Shown piece after piece: positions 9,390-18,146 of a stretch of DNA of 64,000 bases. The translations under genes and the position numbers were made by a program. A model generated the notes under the pieces. The model was not told the origin of the DNA, did not search any database, and saw nothing but the letters and a program-made list of their open reading frames with translations. The stretch comes from Accumulibacter sp. (lineage in GTDB: Bacteria; Pseudomonadota; Gammaproteobacteria; Burkholderiales; Rhodocyclaceae): the NCBI GenBank assembly GCA_020049495.1, contig JAIFKU010000035.1, positions 51,350-115,349 of the forward strand, read 5' to 3'. How positions within the stretch are numbered: position 1 is the first letter of the stretch; each line of letters opens with the position of its first letter.

Positions 9390-9958
9390 TATAACCCGCA
9401 ATATTCAAGCAGTTGCGGCAGCATCTCGGGGAAACGGGTGAAGCTGTGGTCGCCGCCCTCCAGCACCACCTGGCGGCAACCGGCATAACGCGCCAGTGCC
9501 TGCCGGTAATCGAGCAGTTCGTCACCGCTCTCGACCATCAGCAGATAGCGTTCCGGCGTCACCCGCTTTACCTCGAGGGCGCGCAGTTGCCGGATGTGTT
9601 CGGCGGTGAAGTCAAAGGATTCGCCGGTATGCAGGTTGGTTTGCATCCCGATGAACGCGTCGAGCGAAACCGGGGCAACGACGGCCGGGTTGATCAGCAC
9701 CGCCCGCAGGTCGAAGCGCTCGGCCAGATGGGTGGCGTAATAACCGCCGAGCGAGCTGCCAACCAGGGTCAGCGAGCCCGTCTGCTCGCCGATGATGAGC
9801 TCAGCCTGGGCGATGGCAGCGTCCGGTACGTGCGACAGCGCCGGGCAGAAGAAGCGCTGACCCTGGCCGCGCATATTCAGGGTCTCGGCCAGCCGCCGCG
9901 ATTTCCACGATGCCGGCGACGAACAGAAACCGTGCAGATAGAGGATGGCCGCGCTCAT
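9389..9958 (-). CDS. YqiA/YcfP-family alpha/beta hydrolase (esterase)
   Basis: 189 residues. It begins [11 protein letters not shown] (oxyanion region), has the nucleophile elbow GSSLGG with Ser69, an acid residue in [10 protein letters not shown] and the histidine in GGDHSF near the C-terminus, which is a complete catalytic triad. These match the UPF0227/YqiA family of small cytosolic esterases acting on short acyl or thioester substrates. The start overlaps the uppP stop by 4 bases and the stop overlaps the ribonuclease start by one base. The physiological substrate is unknown. Confidence 0.9.
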   Translation of the reverse strand: MSAAILYLHGFCSSPASWKSRRLAETLNMRGQGQRFFCPALSHVPDAAIAQAELIIGEQTGSLTLVGSSLGGYYATHLAERFDLRAVLINPAVVAPVSLDAFIGMQTNLHTGESFDFTAEHIRQLRALEVKRVTPERYLLMVESGDELLDYRQALARYAGCRQVVLEGGDHSFTRFPEMLPQLLEYCGL

Positions 9959-10785
9959 GCGGCCCAGGCGATCAGGTCATATTTCCATGTGACCAGGACG
10001 ACGAAACCGAAGCCGATGCGGTACCAGGCAAAAACGCTGAAATCATGCGTGCTGATGTAGCGCAGCAGGCCGCGCACGGCCCAGAAAGCTGAAATGAAGG
10101 CGGCCAGGAAACCCACCACCCACATGCCCAGATCGTCGAACGCAAGCAGCGCGCGTTCCTTGTAGAGCTGATAGAGGGTCGCGGCAATCAGTGTCGGGAT
10201 GGCCAGAAAAAACGAAAACTCGGTAGCCGCACGGCGCGAAAGGCCAAAGAACAGACCGCCGATGATCGTCGCCCCCGAACGCGAGGTACCGGGGATCAGC
10301 GCCAGCGTTTGCGCCAGACCCAGCTTGAGGGCATCAAGCAGCGACAGTTCGTCGACCGACTCGATGCGTACGCGATGTTCGCGGCGTTCAGCCCACAGGA
10401 TGACGACGCCGCCGAGGATGAAGGTTGCTGCCACGGTTGGCGCATTGAACAGATAGGCCTTGATCACCTTGCCGAAGAGCAGACCGAGGAGAGCCAGAGG
10501 CATGAAGGCGACCGCGAGGTTGAGGGCAAAGCGCTGCGCCGCCGGCTGCTGCGGCAGGCCAAGCAAAACCTCGACGAGCTTCATCCGGTACTCCCAGCAG
10601 ACCGCGAGAATGGCGCCCGACTGGATAACGATCTCGAACAGCTTGCCGCGCTCGTCGTTGAAATCAAGCAGGTCGCCGGCAAGTATCAGGTGCCCGGTCG
10701 AGGACACCGGCAGGAATTCGGTGACTCCCTCGACGATACCGAGAATCAGGGCTTTGAGCAGTATCAGAAGATCCACGCGGCGCAT
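9955..10785 (-). CDS. uppP: Undecaprenyl-diphosphate phosphatase
   Basis: 276-residue polytopic membrane protein of the BacA/UppP family. Signature motifs are [14 protein letters not shown] near the N-terminus and PGTSRSGAT in the middle, which together form the periplasm-facing active site. It dephosphorylates undecaprenyl pyrophosphate to recycle the lipid carrier for peptidoglycan synthesis, consistent with mtgA further down the same transcription unit. It is the first gene of the run, and the 255-base space upstream is shared with the divergent acetate transporter gene. Confidence 0.97.
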   Translation of the reverse strand: MRRVDLLILLKALILGIVEGVTEFLPVSSTGHLILAGDLLDFNDERGKLFEIVIQSGAILAVCWEYRMKLVEVLLGLPQQPAAQRFALNLAVAFMPLALLGLLFGKVIKAYLFNAPTVAATFILGGVVILWAERREHRVRIESVDELSLLDALKLGLAQTLALIPGTSRSGATIIGGLFFGLSRRAATEFSFFLAIPTLIAATLYQLYKERALLAFDDLGMWVVGFLAAFISAFWAVRGLLRYISTHDFSVFAWYRIGFGFVVLVTWKYDLIAWAA

Positions 10786-11040
10786 CCGGGCAAAGAACGC
10801 ATTTTAGCAGGCTGGCCTCCGTGAAACCCAGTCCGCTATCGTAAGCTGCGCAATCGTAAAAGTTTGATGATTTCGCTCCGATCGTGGCACAATCCGCAAT
10901 TTTTTTAAATCGCGTCGCCAGACAATTCTTGCCCGGTCAGTCCAGGTTCGCGCGACAAGTTCCCAAATTGTCCAACTTGTGATCGGCGCGACCGTTTTCA
11001 CCAACCCTACTGACGCTCAAGGCCATCAAGGAAATATGTC

Positions 11041-11697
11041 ATGTCCCCGACACCCCAAACTGCCGTAACCACCGAAACCAAGATCATGCTCTCAGACCCG
11101 ACCGCGCTTGGCGTGTTCGGACTGGCGATGGTCACCTTTGTCGCCGCCTCCAGCAAAATGGGGTGGACGACCGGAACGACCTACATCATTCCCTGGGCAC
11201 TGTTCCTGGGTTCCGCTGCGCAGATCTGGGCGTCGACCATCGATTTCAAGAAGAACAACTATTTTGGCTCCATCGTGCTCGGCGTCTACGGCCTGTTCTG
11301 GGCGGCCGTCGCCATGCACTGGGCGATCAGCCAGGGCTGGCTGGGGCCGGTCGACGCCAAAGCCGATCCGCGCCAGTTGGCTTATGCCTGCTTCGGCTAT
11401 ACCTTCTTCTCGCTGTTCATCATGGTCGCCGCCTTTGAAGCCAACAAGATTTTTGCCGCCATCCTCGTCCTGATCAACGTCCTCTTGCCCTCGCTTGGCT
11501 TCTCCATCCTGGGAATCAAGCACGACCTGTTTTCCCCGCTCGCTGCCTGGTCGGAACTATTGATCGCCTTGCTTGGTTTTTATGCCGCCGGCGCCATCTT
11601 CCTCAATAGCTACTTCGGCCGCGTGATTGTTCCGCTTGGCGCGCCCTGCGGGTTCATCCGCAAAGGCCCGGCGCAGGCCAGACCGGCAACTTCCTGA
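11041..11697 (+). CDS. GPR1/FUN34/YaaH (AceTr) family acetate transporter
   Basis: 218 residues with six predicted membrane helices. DPTALGVFGLAMVTF near residues 19-33 corresponds to the family signature NPAPLGLMGFGMTT of SatP/YaaH proteins, which move acetate or succinate with protons. AAGG lies 8 bases before the ATG. The protein ends with a short hydrophilic tail. It is followed after 7 bases by the convergent end of the ATP-type phosphofructokinase gene. The family assignment is firm; acetate as substrate is inferred from the family. Confidence 0.85.
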   Translation: MSPTPQTAVTTETKIMLSDPTALGVFGLAMVTFVAASSKMGWTTGTTYIIPWALFLGSAAQIWASTIDFKKNNYFGSIVLGVYGLFWAAVAMHWAISQGWLGPVDAKADPRQLAYACFGYTFFSLFIMVAAFEANKIFAAILVLINVLLPSLGFSILGIKHDLFSPLAAWSELLIALLGFYAAGAIFLNSYFGRVIVPLGAPCGFIRKGPAQARPATS

Positions 11698-11704
11698 GGC
11701 GAAG

Positions 11705-12973
11705 TCAGGACGGAAACTGGGCGAAGCGCTGTCCGGTCGCTGCCAGCACGCCTAGCCAGGCCGGGCTGTTGAGGTCGAGCTGTTTTTTGCGATTGGTCAG
11801 CAGTTCGATCGGCACGTGCGTGAAGATGTCGTGCTGCTGGCCGATGACCAGTCCGGTCTTTCCGGCCATCGCCGCATGCACAGCGTTGCGTGCGTAGAAA
11901 TCGCACAGGATGGCGTCTTCGGCACTGGCCGGGACGCTGCGGATGAGGTAGCTCGGATCGAAGTAACGCATGGCAAAAGGGACATTCTCGGCCTTGAAGT
12001 AGGCGTCGATACGGTCGCGCAGGAAGGCGCCGATGTCTTTGGATTTGAGGTTGCCCGAGGCATCGAACTGGTCGCCGCCGCTGGCCATAAGATGCTGGCC
12101 GGCGCCTTCGGCGACGAGGATGACGGCGTGAGCGCGGTCGACCACCCGTTTCTTGAGCGCCGCGAGGAAACCGTTTTCGCCCTCCAGGGCAAACGCGACT
12201 TCAGGCACCAGCGTGAAGTTCACATCCTGACTGGCGATGGTCGCGCCAGCGGCGATGAATCCGGCATGGCGGCCCATGATCTTGACCAGCGCAATGCCGT
12301 TGTGCACGCTGTGCGCTTCGGTATGGGCACAATTGATCGCCTGCGCCGCCTCCTCAACCGCAGTCAGGTAACCGAAGGTTCGCGAGACGAAAGCGACATC
12401 GTTGTCGATGGTTTTCGGGATGCCGACCACCGCCAGCGCATGCCCGCGTGCCTTGGCTTCCTGATAAATCTCGGCGCCCCCGCGCTGGGTGCCGTCGCCA
12501 CCGACGACGAAGAGCATGTCGATCTTGCGCCGGATCAGGTTATCCACGGCGACACTGACATCCACCGGTCCGCGCGAGGTGTTGAGCGCGGTTCCACCCT
12601 CCTTGTGAATATTCTCGACAAACGCCGGCGTCAGCGGGATCGGTTCGGAACCACGCCAGGGATCAAGGCCCTGGTAGCCATTGACGAAGCCCAGGATTTC
12701 GCGCACGCCGTAGCCATGATGGAGCTGCAGAACGAGCGAACGGATGACGTTGTTCAGTCCCGGGCACAGGCCGCCGCAGGTGACGATGCCGGCGCGGGTT
12801 TTCTTCGGGTCGAAGAAAAGCTTTTCGCGTGGGCCGGCGACTTCGAACTGGAGTTCCTCCGTAGCCGGTGCGTCGGGGTCGACGATGGCGTTGAAAAGAA
12901 CGCGCGACTTGTCGCTGACATGGAAAGGCAGCGGGGACGGAAAGCGGGCTTCGCCAAGGACAGTAATCTTCAT
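11705..12973 (-). CDS. 6-phosphofructokinase, ATP-type residues (plant/trypanosome-like clade)
   Basis: 422 residues. TCGGLCPGLNN binds phosphate, and GGDGTQRG at residues 158-165 places Gly at the donor-selecting position (the Gly104 equivalent), which indicates ATP. PKTIDND at 186-192 keeps the lysine otherwise typical of PPi enzymes. This Gly/Lys combination is that of the PPi-like but ATP-using phosphofructokinases of trypanosomes and plants. MGRHAGFIAAGA and the fructose-6-phosphate region follow. It catalyses the committed glycolytic step. A second phosphofructokinase with opposite donor residues lies about 700 bases away, with one small gene between. Confidence 0.92.
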   Translation of the reverse strand: MKITVLGEARFPSPLPFHVSDKSRVLFNAIVDPDAPATEELQFEVAGPREKLFFDPKKTRAGIVTCGGLCPGLNNVIRSLVLQLHHGYGVREILGFVNGYQGLDPWRGSEPIPLTPAFVENIHKEGGTALNTSRGPVDVSVAVDNLIRRKIDMLFVVGGDGTQRGGAEIYQEAKARGHALAVVGIPKTIDNDVAFVSRTFGYLTAVEEAAQAINCAHTEAHSVHNGIALVKIMGRHAGFIAAGATIASQDVNFTLVPEVAFALEGENGFLAALKKRVVDRAHAVILVAEGAGQHLMASGGDQFDASGNLKSKDIGAFLRDRIDAYFKAENVPFAMRYFDPSYLIRSVPASAEDAILCDFYARNAVHAAMAGKTGLVIGQQHDIFTHVPIELLTNRKKQLDLNSPAWLGVLAATGQRFAQFPS

Positions 12974-13121
12974 GATGACCTATCGGGGGACGGGATGCAT
13001 TTATGCAAAACCGCAGTATCCCCGACACCGGCAGTCCGGTCAAACATCCATATCAGGGTGATTGTCGATCTGGCGCCTGACCTGCTTTTCTTGGAGGCAT
13101 TACGCGGTAGAATCGCGCCTC

Positions 13122-13526
13122 ATGAAAAAGCTTAAACAGTTGATACTCGCGCTATTGCTGGTCGTGGCCTCCACGACGGCGATCGCCGGATGGGTCGAGA
13201 TCGAGCGCTTCGAGGACGGCATGCGCGTCTTTGTTGACCCGGCAACCGTGCGCCGGAGCGGCGCTACGGCAGAAGTAGCGCACCTCGTGCGCTGGGGCGA
13301 AGCGCAGGTCGAGCCGGGATATCCGCCTTACCTGTCGACCATCGTGCGCACGTCCTATGACTGTGCCGGCAAAGGCGAGAAGTATCTGGCCTCGACGTCC
13401 TACGCCGGCGCGATGGGCAACGGCGCCCGTGTCGTCTCGGACGACAAAGCGGTAGAAGGGTGGTACTCGATCTCCGAAGCGTCGCTGGAAGAGAAGCTGT
13501 GGAAGATCGCCTGCGGGGTGAAGTAG
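13122..13526 (+). CDS. Surface-adhesin protein E-like exported protein
   Basis: 134 residues with a signal peptide (MKKLKQLILALLLVVAS...AIA, likely cut before GWVEI). The mature part has the pattern of the Adhesin_E family: an early F-V-D-P-A-T-V-R strand, Y-D-C in the middle, GW-Y-S-I later and a final I-A-C, giving one conserved cysteine pair. Homologues in betaproteobacteria are small periplasmic or surface proteins of unclear role; adhesin function is known only for the Haemophilus protein. The start is the ATG beginning the signal peptide; the frame is open 20 codons upstream without signal features. Confidence 0.75.
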   Translation: MKKLKQLILALLLVVASTTAIAGWVEIERFEDGMRVFVDPATVRRSGATAEVAHLVRWGEAQVEPGYPPYLSTIVRTSYDCAGKGEKYLASTSYAGAMGNGARVVSDDKAVEGWYSISEASLEEKLWKIACGVK

Positions 13527-13658
13527 GCTTTCAGCTCAAGGACGCGCTGATTTTTTCGTTTCTGTCGTTCCCGCGCAGGCGCCCCAAGGCAACGGAACCT
13601 TTGGCTCAATTCCTCTTGGGGGACGAATATTTCAGCGTTTCCTTGGCTCCAATACAGT

Positions 13659-15365
13659 TCAGCCGATCTTGAACGCCAACGATTCGGAGGCAGAATTCAG
13701 GGCCACGCTGATCGGTTGCTGGTAGGCCGCCGGTCCCCACAACTGACGCGGGCCGGGCGAGGCGAAGAGATCATCGGCGGCCCATTCGCTGCGGCGTGAC
13801 ACAAAGTACTTCATCGCCGGCGAATCCATCTTGACCAGTGCCTTCTCGATCACGAATTCGTCGTGGCCATGACGACGCTCGATGTTAAGCAGGCCGGTCA
13901 GCGGAATCGCCTGCGGGAACCCCCCGGCGGTCAGACCGGTTACGGTGGCCATGTAGCCGGTACGGCCATCAAGGATCAGCGAGCCAGCCGTCAGGCCAAG
14001 GTTGTAGGTGTAGGCGGCGTCAAACAGGGTAGGCGCCCCGCAACGGCCTTCATAACCGAGAAAGTGGCTCTGTGCTGTGAACGAGATGCTGGCATCGATT
14101 TCCTTGATGCTGCGCGCGGTCATGTCGATCAGCAGTTGCTCGGTCGGAATCAGCGATACCTGCAGGTTGCCGTGTGAATCGCGTTCGGCGAGCAGCATGC
14201 TGACGATGTAGTCGGGCAGCGAAGCCAGCAGGGTGGCGTTGTCGGGAGTAAGCTTGTTCTGGATGAACATTGGCCTGGCCAGATCGTGCAGGGCGGCAAA
14301 TTCCACGGCATTCTGGGCCACGGCATCGTTCAGTTCGGCGATCAGGGCGTGCATCTCGGGGATGAATTCGATCAGGCCTTCCGGCACCAGCACGACGCCA
14401 TGATTCAGCCCCTTGTCGGCACGCGTGACAACGGCATGGGCGATCTGGTCGATGATGGAACTCAGTGATTGTTTCTTTTCGGCCACTTCTTCGGAGATCA
14501 GGGTGACCGCCGGTTTGGTCTGCAGCGCAACCTCGATGGTGACGTGAGAAGCGGAACGTCCCATCAGTTTGATGAAGTGCCAGTATTTGAGCGAGGAACG
14601 GGTGTCCTGCAGGATGTTGCCGACCATTTCGGCGTAGATCTTGGTGGCGGTATCGAAGCCGAAGGAAATCGGCAGCAGGTCGCCGATCTGCAGGTCGCCG
14701 TCTATGGTTTTCGGCACGCCGATTACCTGCACGCCCGAACCATCGGCCTTCACATCCTTGAACAGGTATTCGGCGAGCACCGCCGCGTTGGTATTCGAGT
14801 CGTCGCCACCGATGATCACGATGGCGTCGAGATTGTGCCTGATGCAGGTGTCCTTCACTTGCTGGAACTGCTTTTCGCTCTTGATCTTGGTACGATCGGT
14901 GCCGAGAAAGTCGAAACCGCCGGTATTGATGATGGAATCGATATCAGCATCGGTGATTTCGAAGAGGTCGCCTTTGAGCAGCCCCCTGGGGCCTGGCCTG
15001 ACGCCGAACAGGGTATTGCCCTTACCCAGTATGCGCTTGATACCACAGACCACGTTGTGGCCGCCGGAAGCCGGGCCGCCGGAGAACAGAACGGCAACGC
15101 GCTTGCCCTGCGCAGCCTGAAGGTTGGTTCCGGATGAGGAAAGAACGACATTGCCCGAAGCCTGCACCGAGTTCGGAAAGCTGCGCGCGACACTGTCGCT
15201 GTCCTTGGTACTCAGTACGCGCGGACTGCTGGCGAAGCTGACGGCCTGCGGCTGGGTGGCCGAGCCGAATGCGGCACAGACGGGCAAGGGCAGTTGGCGT
15301 ACGGCGGATTCGAAAACGGAACTGTGCGTTTCCATTTTCTGTAACTGTTCTGCCAGGGTGCTCAT
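13659..15365 (-). CDS. pfp: Diphosphate (PPi)-dependent phosphofructokinase, long form
   Basis: 568 residues, the length of the plant-beta/Borrelia-type long PFPs. SGGPASGGHN binds the phosphate donor. GGDDSNTNA at residues 186-194 has the second aspartate (Asp189) that excludes ATP and selects PPi, and GVPKTIDGD at 216-224 supplies the catalytic lysine. KLMGRSASHVTIEVALQTKP is the sugar-phosphate region. The reaction is reversible, so the enzyme can work in both glycolysis and gluconeogenesis. The start at 15365 is supported by AAGGA 7 bases upstream; the frame is open much further but that part lacks family similarity. The first ~85 residues are a low-similarity extension. Confidence 0.92.
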   Translation of the reverse strand: MSTLAEQLQKMETHSSVFESAVRQLPLPVCAAFGSATQPQAVSFASSPRVLSTKDSDSVARSFPNSVQASGNVVLSSSGTNLQAAQGKRVAVLFSGGPASGGHNVVCGIKRILGKGNTLFGVRPGPRGLLKGDLFEITDADIDSIINTGGFDFLGTDRTKIKSEKQFQQVKDTCIRHNLDAIVIIGGDDSNTNAAVLAEYLFKDVKADGSGVQVIGVPKTIDGDLQIGDLLPISFGFDTATKIYAEMVGNILQDTRSSLKYWHFIKLMGRSASHVTIEVALQTKPAVTLISEEVAEKKQSLSSIIDQIAHAVVTRADKGLNHGVVLVPEGLIEFIPEMHALIAELNDAVAQNAVEFAALHDLARPMFIQNKLTPDNATLLASLPDYIVSMLLAERDSHGNLQVSLIPTEQLLIDMTARSIKEIDASISFTAQSHFLGYEGRCGAPTLFDAAYTYNLGLTAGSLILDGRTGYMATVTGLTAGGFPQAIPLTGLLNIERRHGHDEFVIEKALVKMDSPAMKYFVSRRSEWAADDLFASPGPRQLWGPAAYQQPISVALNSASESLAFKIG

Positions 15366-15564
15366 GTAGTGATCCTTAATATGAATAAATGGAAAAAGAA
15401 GTGTCTGCGTGACTATGCGGAAATGTGTCTTGCCCATCGCAGGGACCTGATGCGTGCGCCAGCCAGCGAAACTCGAGCGTGATTCTACCTGAATCGTGTA
15501 AACACAGCAGCAGTCAGGCGCCGTGAACCGGCATCCTTCAGGGGGATTTGAGACCAAAGCCCCG
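15366..15564. promoter_or_regulatory. Upstream region of the PPi-phosphofructokinase gene
   Basis: About 200 bases between the PFP start and the DUF1850 stop. It must hold the PFP promoter (minus strand) because nothing else lies upstream. It is A/T-rich just before the start (TTTATTCATATTAAGG on the minus strand), but no clear -35/-10 pair could be fixed by eye. The leftward frame extension through here has no protein features. Confidence 0.3.
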
Positions 15565-15981
15565 TTACCTTCTGGGTCTCTCTGTACCGGATGTTATGCT
15601 TTCAAGATGAGCCGTACAGGCAGTCAGCACGATGGTACCGCTCTCTGCAATGCCCGGCAGGAGGTCGGTGAGCGGATTGCAGTTGCCGTCGGCACACAGT
15701 TCGTAGCCCGAGGTGTAGGGGGAATGCGCCAGCGTCAGGCGATCCAGCGGCGCAACCGCCGGCCGGTAGTGCCAGTAGCCGTTGCGCAAGATGGCGCCTT
15801 CGGGCGCTTCCATGCCGGCGCCAAAACCCCGGATGCGGGCCGCGACGATCACCAGTTGGCGGCCCTCGATGCGCCAGTCTTCCTCCCAGCGGACTTTCTC
15901 GATCGAATGCGTCCACGCCAGCGTAAAGCCCTGTACGGCGAGCGTCGCCGACAGAGCTCCAGCGGCCAGACACAGAGACAT
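15565..15981 (-). CDS. DUF1850 protein of the TAXI-TRAP transporter
   Basis: 138 residues with a hydrophobic N-terminus (probable signal or anchor). The DUF1850 signature is a W-x-H-S-I-E-K-x-x-W-x-E-x-W strand early on, with G-x-G-A-G-M-E in the middle and C-A-D-G-N-C late. DUF1850 proteins are encoded almost exclusively beside fused TRAP permeases of the TAXI type and are presumed accessory subunits. The start overlaps the TRAP permease stop by one base (TGATG), so it is translationally coupled. Function unknown. Confidence 0.85.
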   Translation of the reverse strand: MSLCLAAGALSATLAVQGFTLAWTHSIEKVRWEEDWRIEGRQLVIVAARIRGFGAGMEAPEGAILRNGYWHYRPAVAPLDRLTLAHSPYTSGYELCADGNCNPLTDLLPGIAESGTIVLTACTAHLESITSGTERPRR

Positions 15982-18050
15982 CAGGCGTTCTGCTTGCGGC
16001 TGCGCAGACGGTGCCAGATGAAGAAAGCGATGGCGACGGCAAAGCCGGCCTCATCGGTGACCGGTAGCGCGACGACGAGCGCGAGCGCCGCAAGGGCGGC
16101 GACGGCGCGTTCGGCCATGGCGAGCGGCGCCCATAGGTAGCCGACGGCGGCGCTGCCCCACAGATAGATCGCCAGCGTCGCCTTGACGACGATGTAGGCG
16201 ACGGCGAGTACGGTCGGATCGCCCTGCAGCATCAGCGCCGGGTCATACACTGCCATGAACGGGATGACGAATCCGGCAATGGCGATTTGCGTCGCCTTGA
16301 AGCCGATCTTCATCGCCGGCGCCTTGGCGATCGACGCGGCGGCGAAGGCGGCGAGCGCCACCGGCGGAGTCAGGTCGGCCATAATGCCGAAATAGAAGAC
16401 GAACATGTGGCTGACGATCAGCGGTACGCCGAGCTTCAAAAGCGCCGGCGCGGCGATCGAACTGGTGATGATGTAATTCGGTATCGTCGGGATGCCCATG
16501 CCGAGGATCAGGCAGACGATCATGGTCAGCGCGAGTGACAGGAAGAGGCTGGTCTGACCGATTTCGAGGATGAAGCTCGCGAAATTCGATGCCGCGCCGG
16601 TCAGCGTCAACACACCGATGATTACACCGACAATGGCGCAGGCGATGCCGACGGCGAGCGCCTGTTTGGCGCCGTCGACCAGGCCGGACTTCATCGTGTG
16701 CAGCGTTTCCTTGCCGCCCTTGACGAAGAAGTTGGCGAGCACTAGTACGGCGATGATACCGAGCACCGGGACGATACCCCACTTGAAGAAAGCGGCGGCG
16801 CCGAGGCCGATGGCGAACCAGAAGACGTAACGCAGCGCGCCCATCGAAACGCGCGCGGCGAGCGCCGCGCCGAGGATCAGGATGGCGGTTAACGCAAGCC
16901 CCATCATGCCCGAGAACATCGGCGTGAAGCCGTGGAACAGCATGAAGACGAGCACCGCCAGCGGCAGCGCGAGATGCCAGTTTTCCTTGAGTGCCGCCCA
17001 GGGGTCGGGGCACTGGTCCTTGGGCACGCCAAGCAGATTACGGCGACCGGCTTCAAGGTGCACCATCCAGAAGGCCGTGAAGTAGTAGAGCAGCGCCGGG
17101 ATGACCGCCGCCTTGACGATGTCGGCGTAGGGCACGTTGAGCGTCTCGGCCATGATGAAGGCGACCGCGCCCATCACCGGCGGCATGATCTGGCCGCCCA
17201 TCGACGCGGTCGCTTCGACGGCGCCGGCGAACACCGAGGTATAACCGAAGCGCTTCATCAGCGGAATAGTGAATTGGCCGACGGTGAGTACATTGGCGAC
17301 ACCTGATCCGGAGATCGTTCCCATCAGCCCCGACGAGATTACCGCCACCTTGGCCGGGCCGCCGCGCGCGTGGCCGACGAGGCCAAGCGCCAGAGCGTTG
17401 AACAGGCGGATCATGCCGGCGTGTTCGAGGAAGGTGCCGAACAGGATGAAGAGAAAGATGTAAGTCGCCGAAACCAGGGTCGGCGTACCGAGGATGCCGT
17501 CGCTGCCGAGGTAGAGCTGGCTGACGATCTGGTCGAAACCGAAACCGCGGTGGGCGATCGACAGCGGCAGGTATTGACCGAGGAAACCGTAGGCCAGAAA
17601 GCTGCCGCAGACGAGTGGCAGCGCCCAGCCCATGACACGCCGGGCGGCTTCAAAAACCAGTACGGTGGCCAGCGTCGCGACCACCAGGTCGGGCGTGTTT
17701 GGATCGCCCGAACGCTGGATCAGTTCGGCTTCGAAGATCATGTGATAAAAGCCGAGCGCGAAACCGCCGAAGGCGAGCACTAGGTCGAACCACGGCGGGC
17801 TCTTCTCCCTGCGGCCGGCGCCGCGTGCGGGGTAAAACATGAAGATCAGCAGCAGCAGAAAGCTCACGTGCAGCGAGCGGATGATCAGGCTTGAGAACGG
17901 GTGGAAAGCCGCGACGACGATCTGGTAGGCCGAGAACGCCATGGCCGCGGCGATCGCCGCGCGCGCCGCCCAGCCGGCCAACTGGCGCGTGTGGGCGGTC
18001 TCTTCGAAATCGGCGGGTTCAGGATGTTCGATACTCAGGCTTTCGCTCAC
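15981..18050 (-). CDS. TRAP transporter permease, fused DctQ-DctM type
   Basis: 689 residues and about 16-18 hydrophobic segments: a 4-helix DctQ-like N-terminal part fused to a 12-helix DctM-like part. Landmarks are GFYHMIFEAELIQRSG in the N-terminal part, the pseudo-symmetric GLMGTISGSGVANVLTVG and GMGIPTIPNYI re-entrant loops, and IMADLTPPVALAAF. It imports an organic acid or amino-acid-like solute using an ion gradient, with the TAXI binding protein just upstream in the operon. The start codon is GTG at 18050, with only a weak GAAAGAAA upstream. Substrate not deducible. Confidence 0.93.
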   Translation of the reverse strand: MSESLSIEHPEPADFEETAHTRQLAGWAARAAIAAAMAFSAYQIVVAAFHPFSSLIIRSLHVSFLLLLIFMFYPARGAGRREKSPPWFDLVLAFGGFALGFYHMIFEAELIQRSGDPNTPDLVVATLATVLVFEAARRVMGWALPLVCGSFLAYGFLGQYLPLSIAHRGFGFDQIVSQLYLGSDGILGTPTLVSATYIFLFILFGTFLEHAGMIRLFNALALGLVGHARGGPAKVAVISSGLMGTISGSGVANVLTVGQFTIPLMKRFGYTSVFAGAVEATASMGGQIMPPVMGAVAFIMAETLNVPYADIVKAAVIPALLYYFTAFWMVHLEAGRRNLLGVPKDQCPDPWAALKENWHLALPLAVLVFMLFHGFTPMFSGMMGLALTAILILGAALAARVSMGALRYVFWFAIGLGAAAFFKWGIVPVLGIIAVLVLANFFVKGGKETLHTMKSGLVDGAKQALAVGIACAIVGVIIGVLTLTGAASNFASFILEIGQTSLFLSLALTMIVCLILGMGIPTIPNYIITSSIAAPALLKLGVPLIVSHMFVFYFGIMADLTPPVALAAFAAASIAKAPAMKIGFKATQIAIAGFVIPFMAVYDPALMLQGDPTVLAVAYIVVKATLAIYLWGSAAVGYLWAPLAMAERAVAALAALALVVALPVTDEAGFAVAIAFFIWHRLRSRKQNA

Positions 18051-18146
18051 GTCGTTTCTTTCACGGACAGGTCTTTACGGGCCGGTCGGCGCAGGCAGCG
18101 CGACGACCGGGGCGGCGACAGGTTTGCGGGTGGAACGGCACGTCGC

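Noticed and set aside
10885-10900. TGGCAC followed by GCAA upstream of the acetate transporter gene, resembling a sigma-54 promoter
   Set aside because: The GC of the -12 element is 10 bases from the GG of the -24 element instead of 12, and no TTGC is present at the right distance.
11816-13135. 439-codon plus-strand open frame
   Set aside because: Antisense shadow of the ATP-type phosphofructokinase gene, with low-complexity D/G/H-rich text typical of such shadows.
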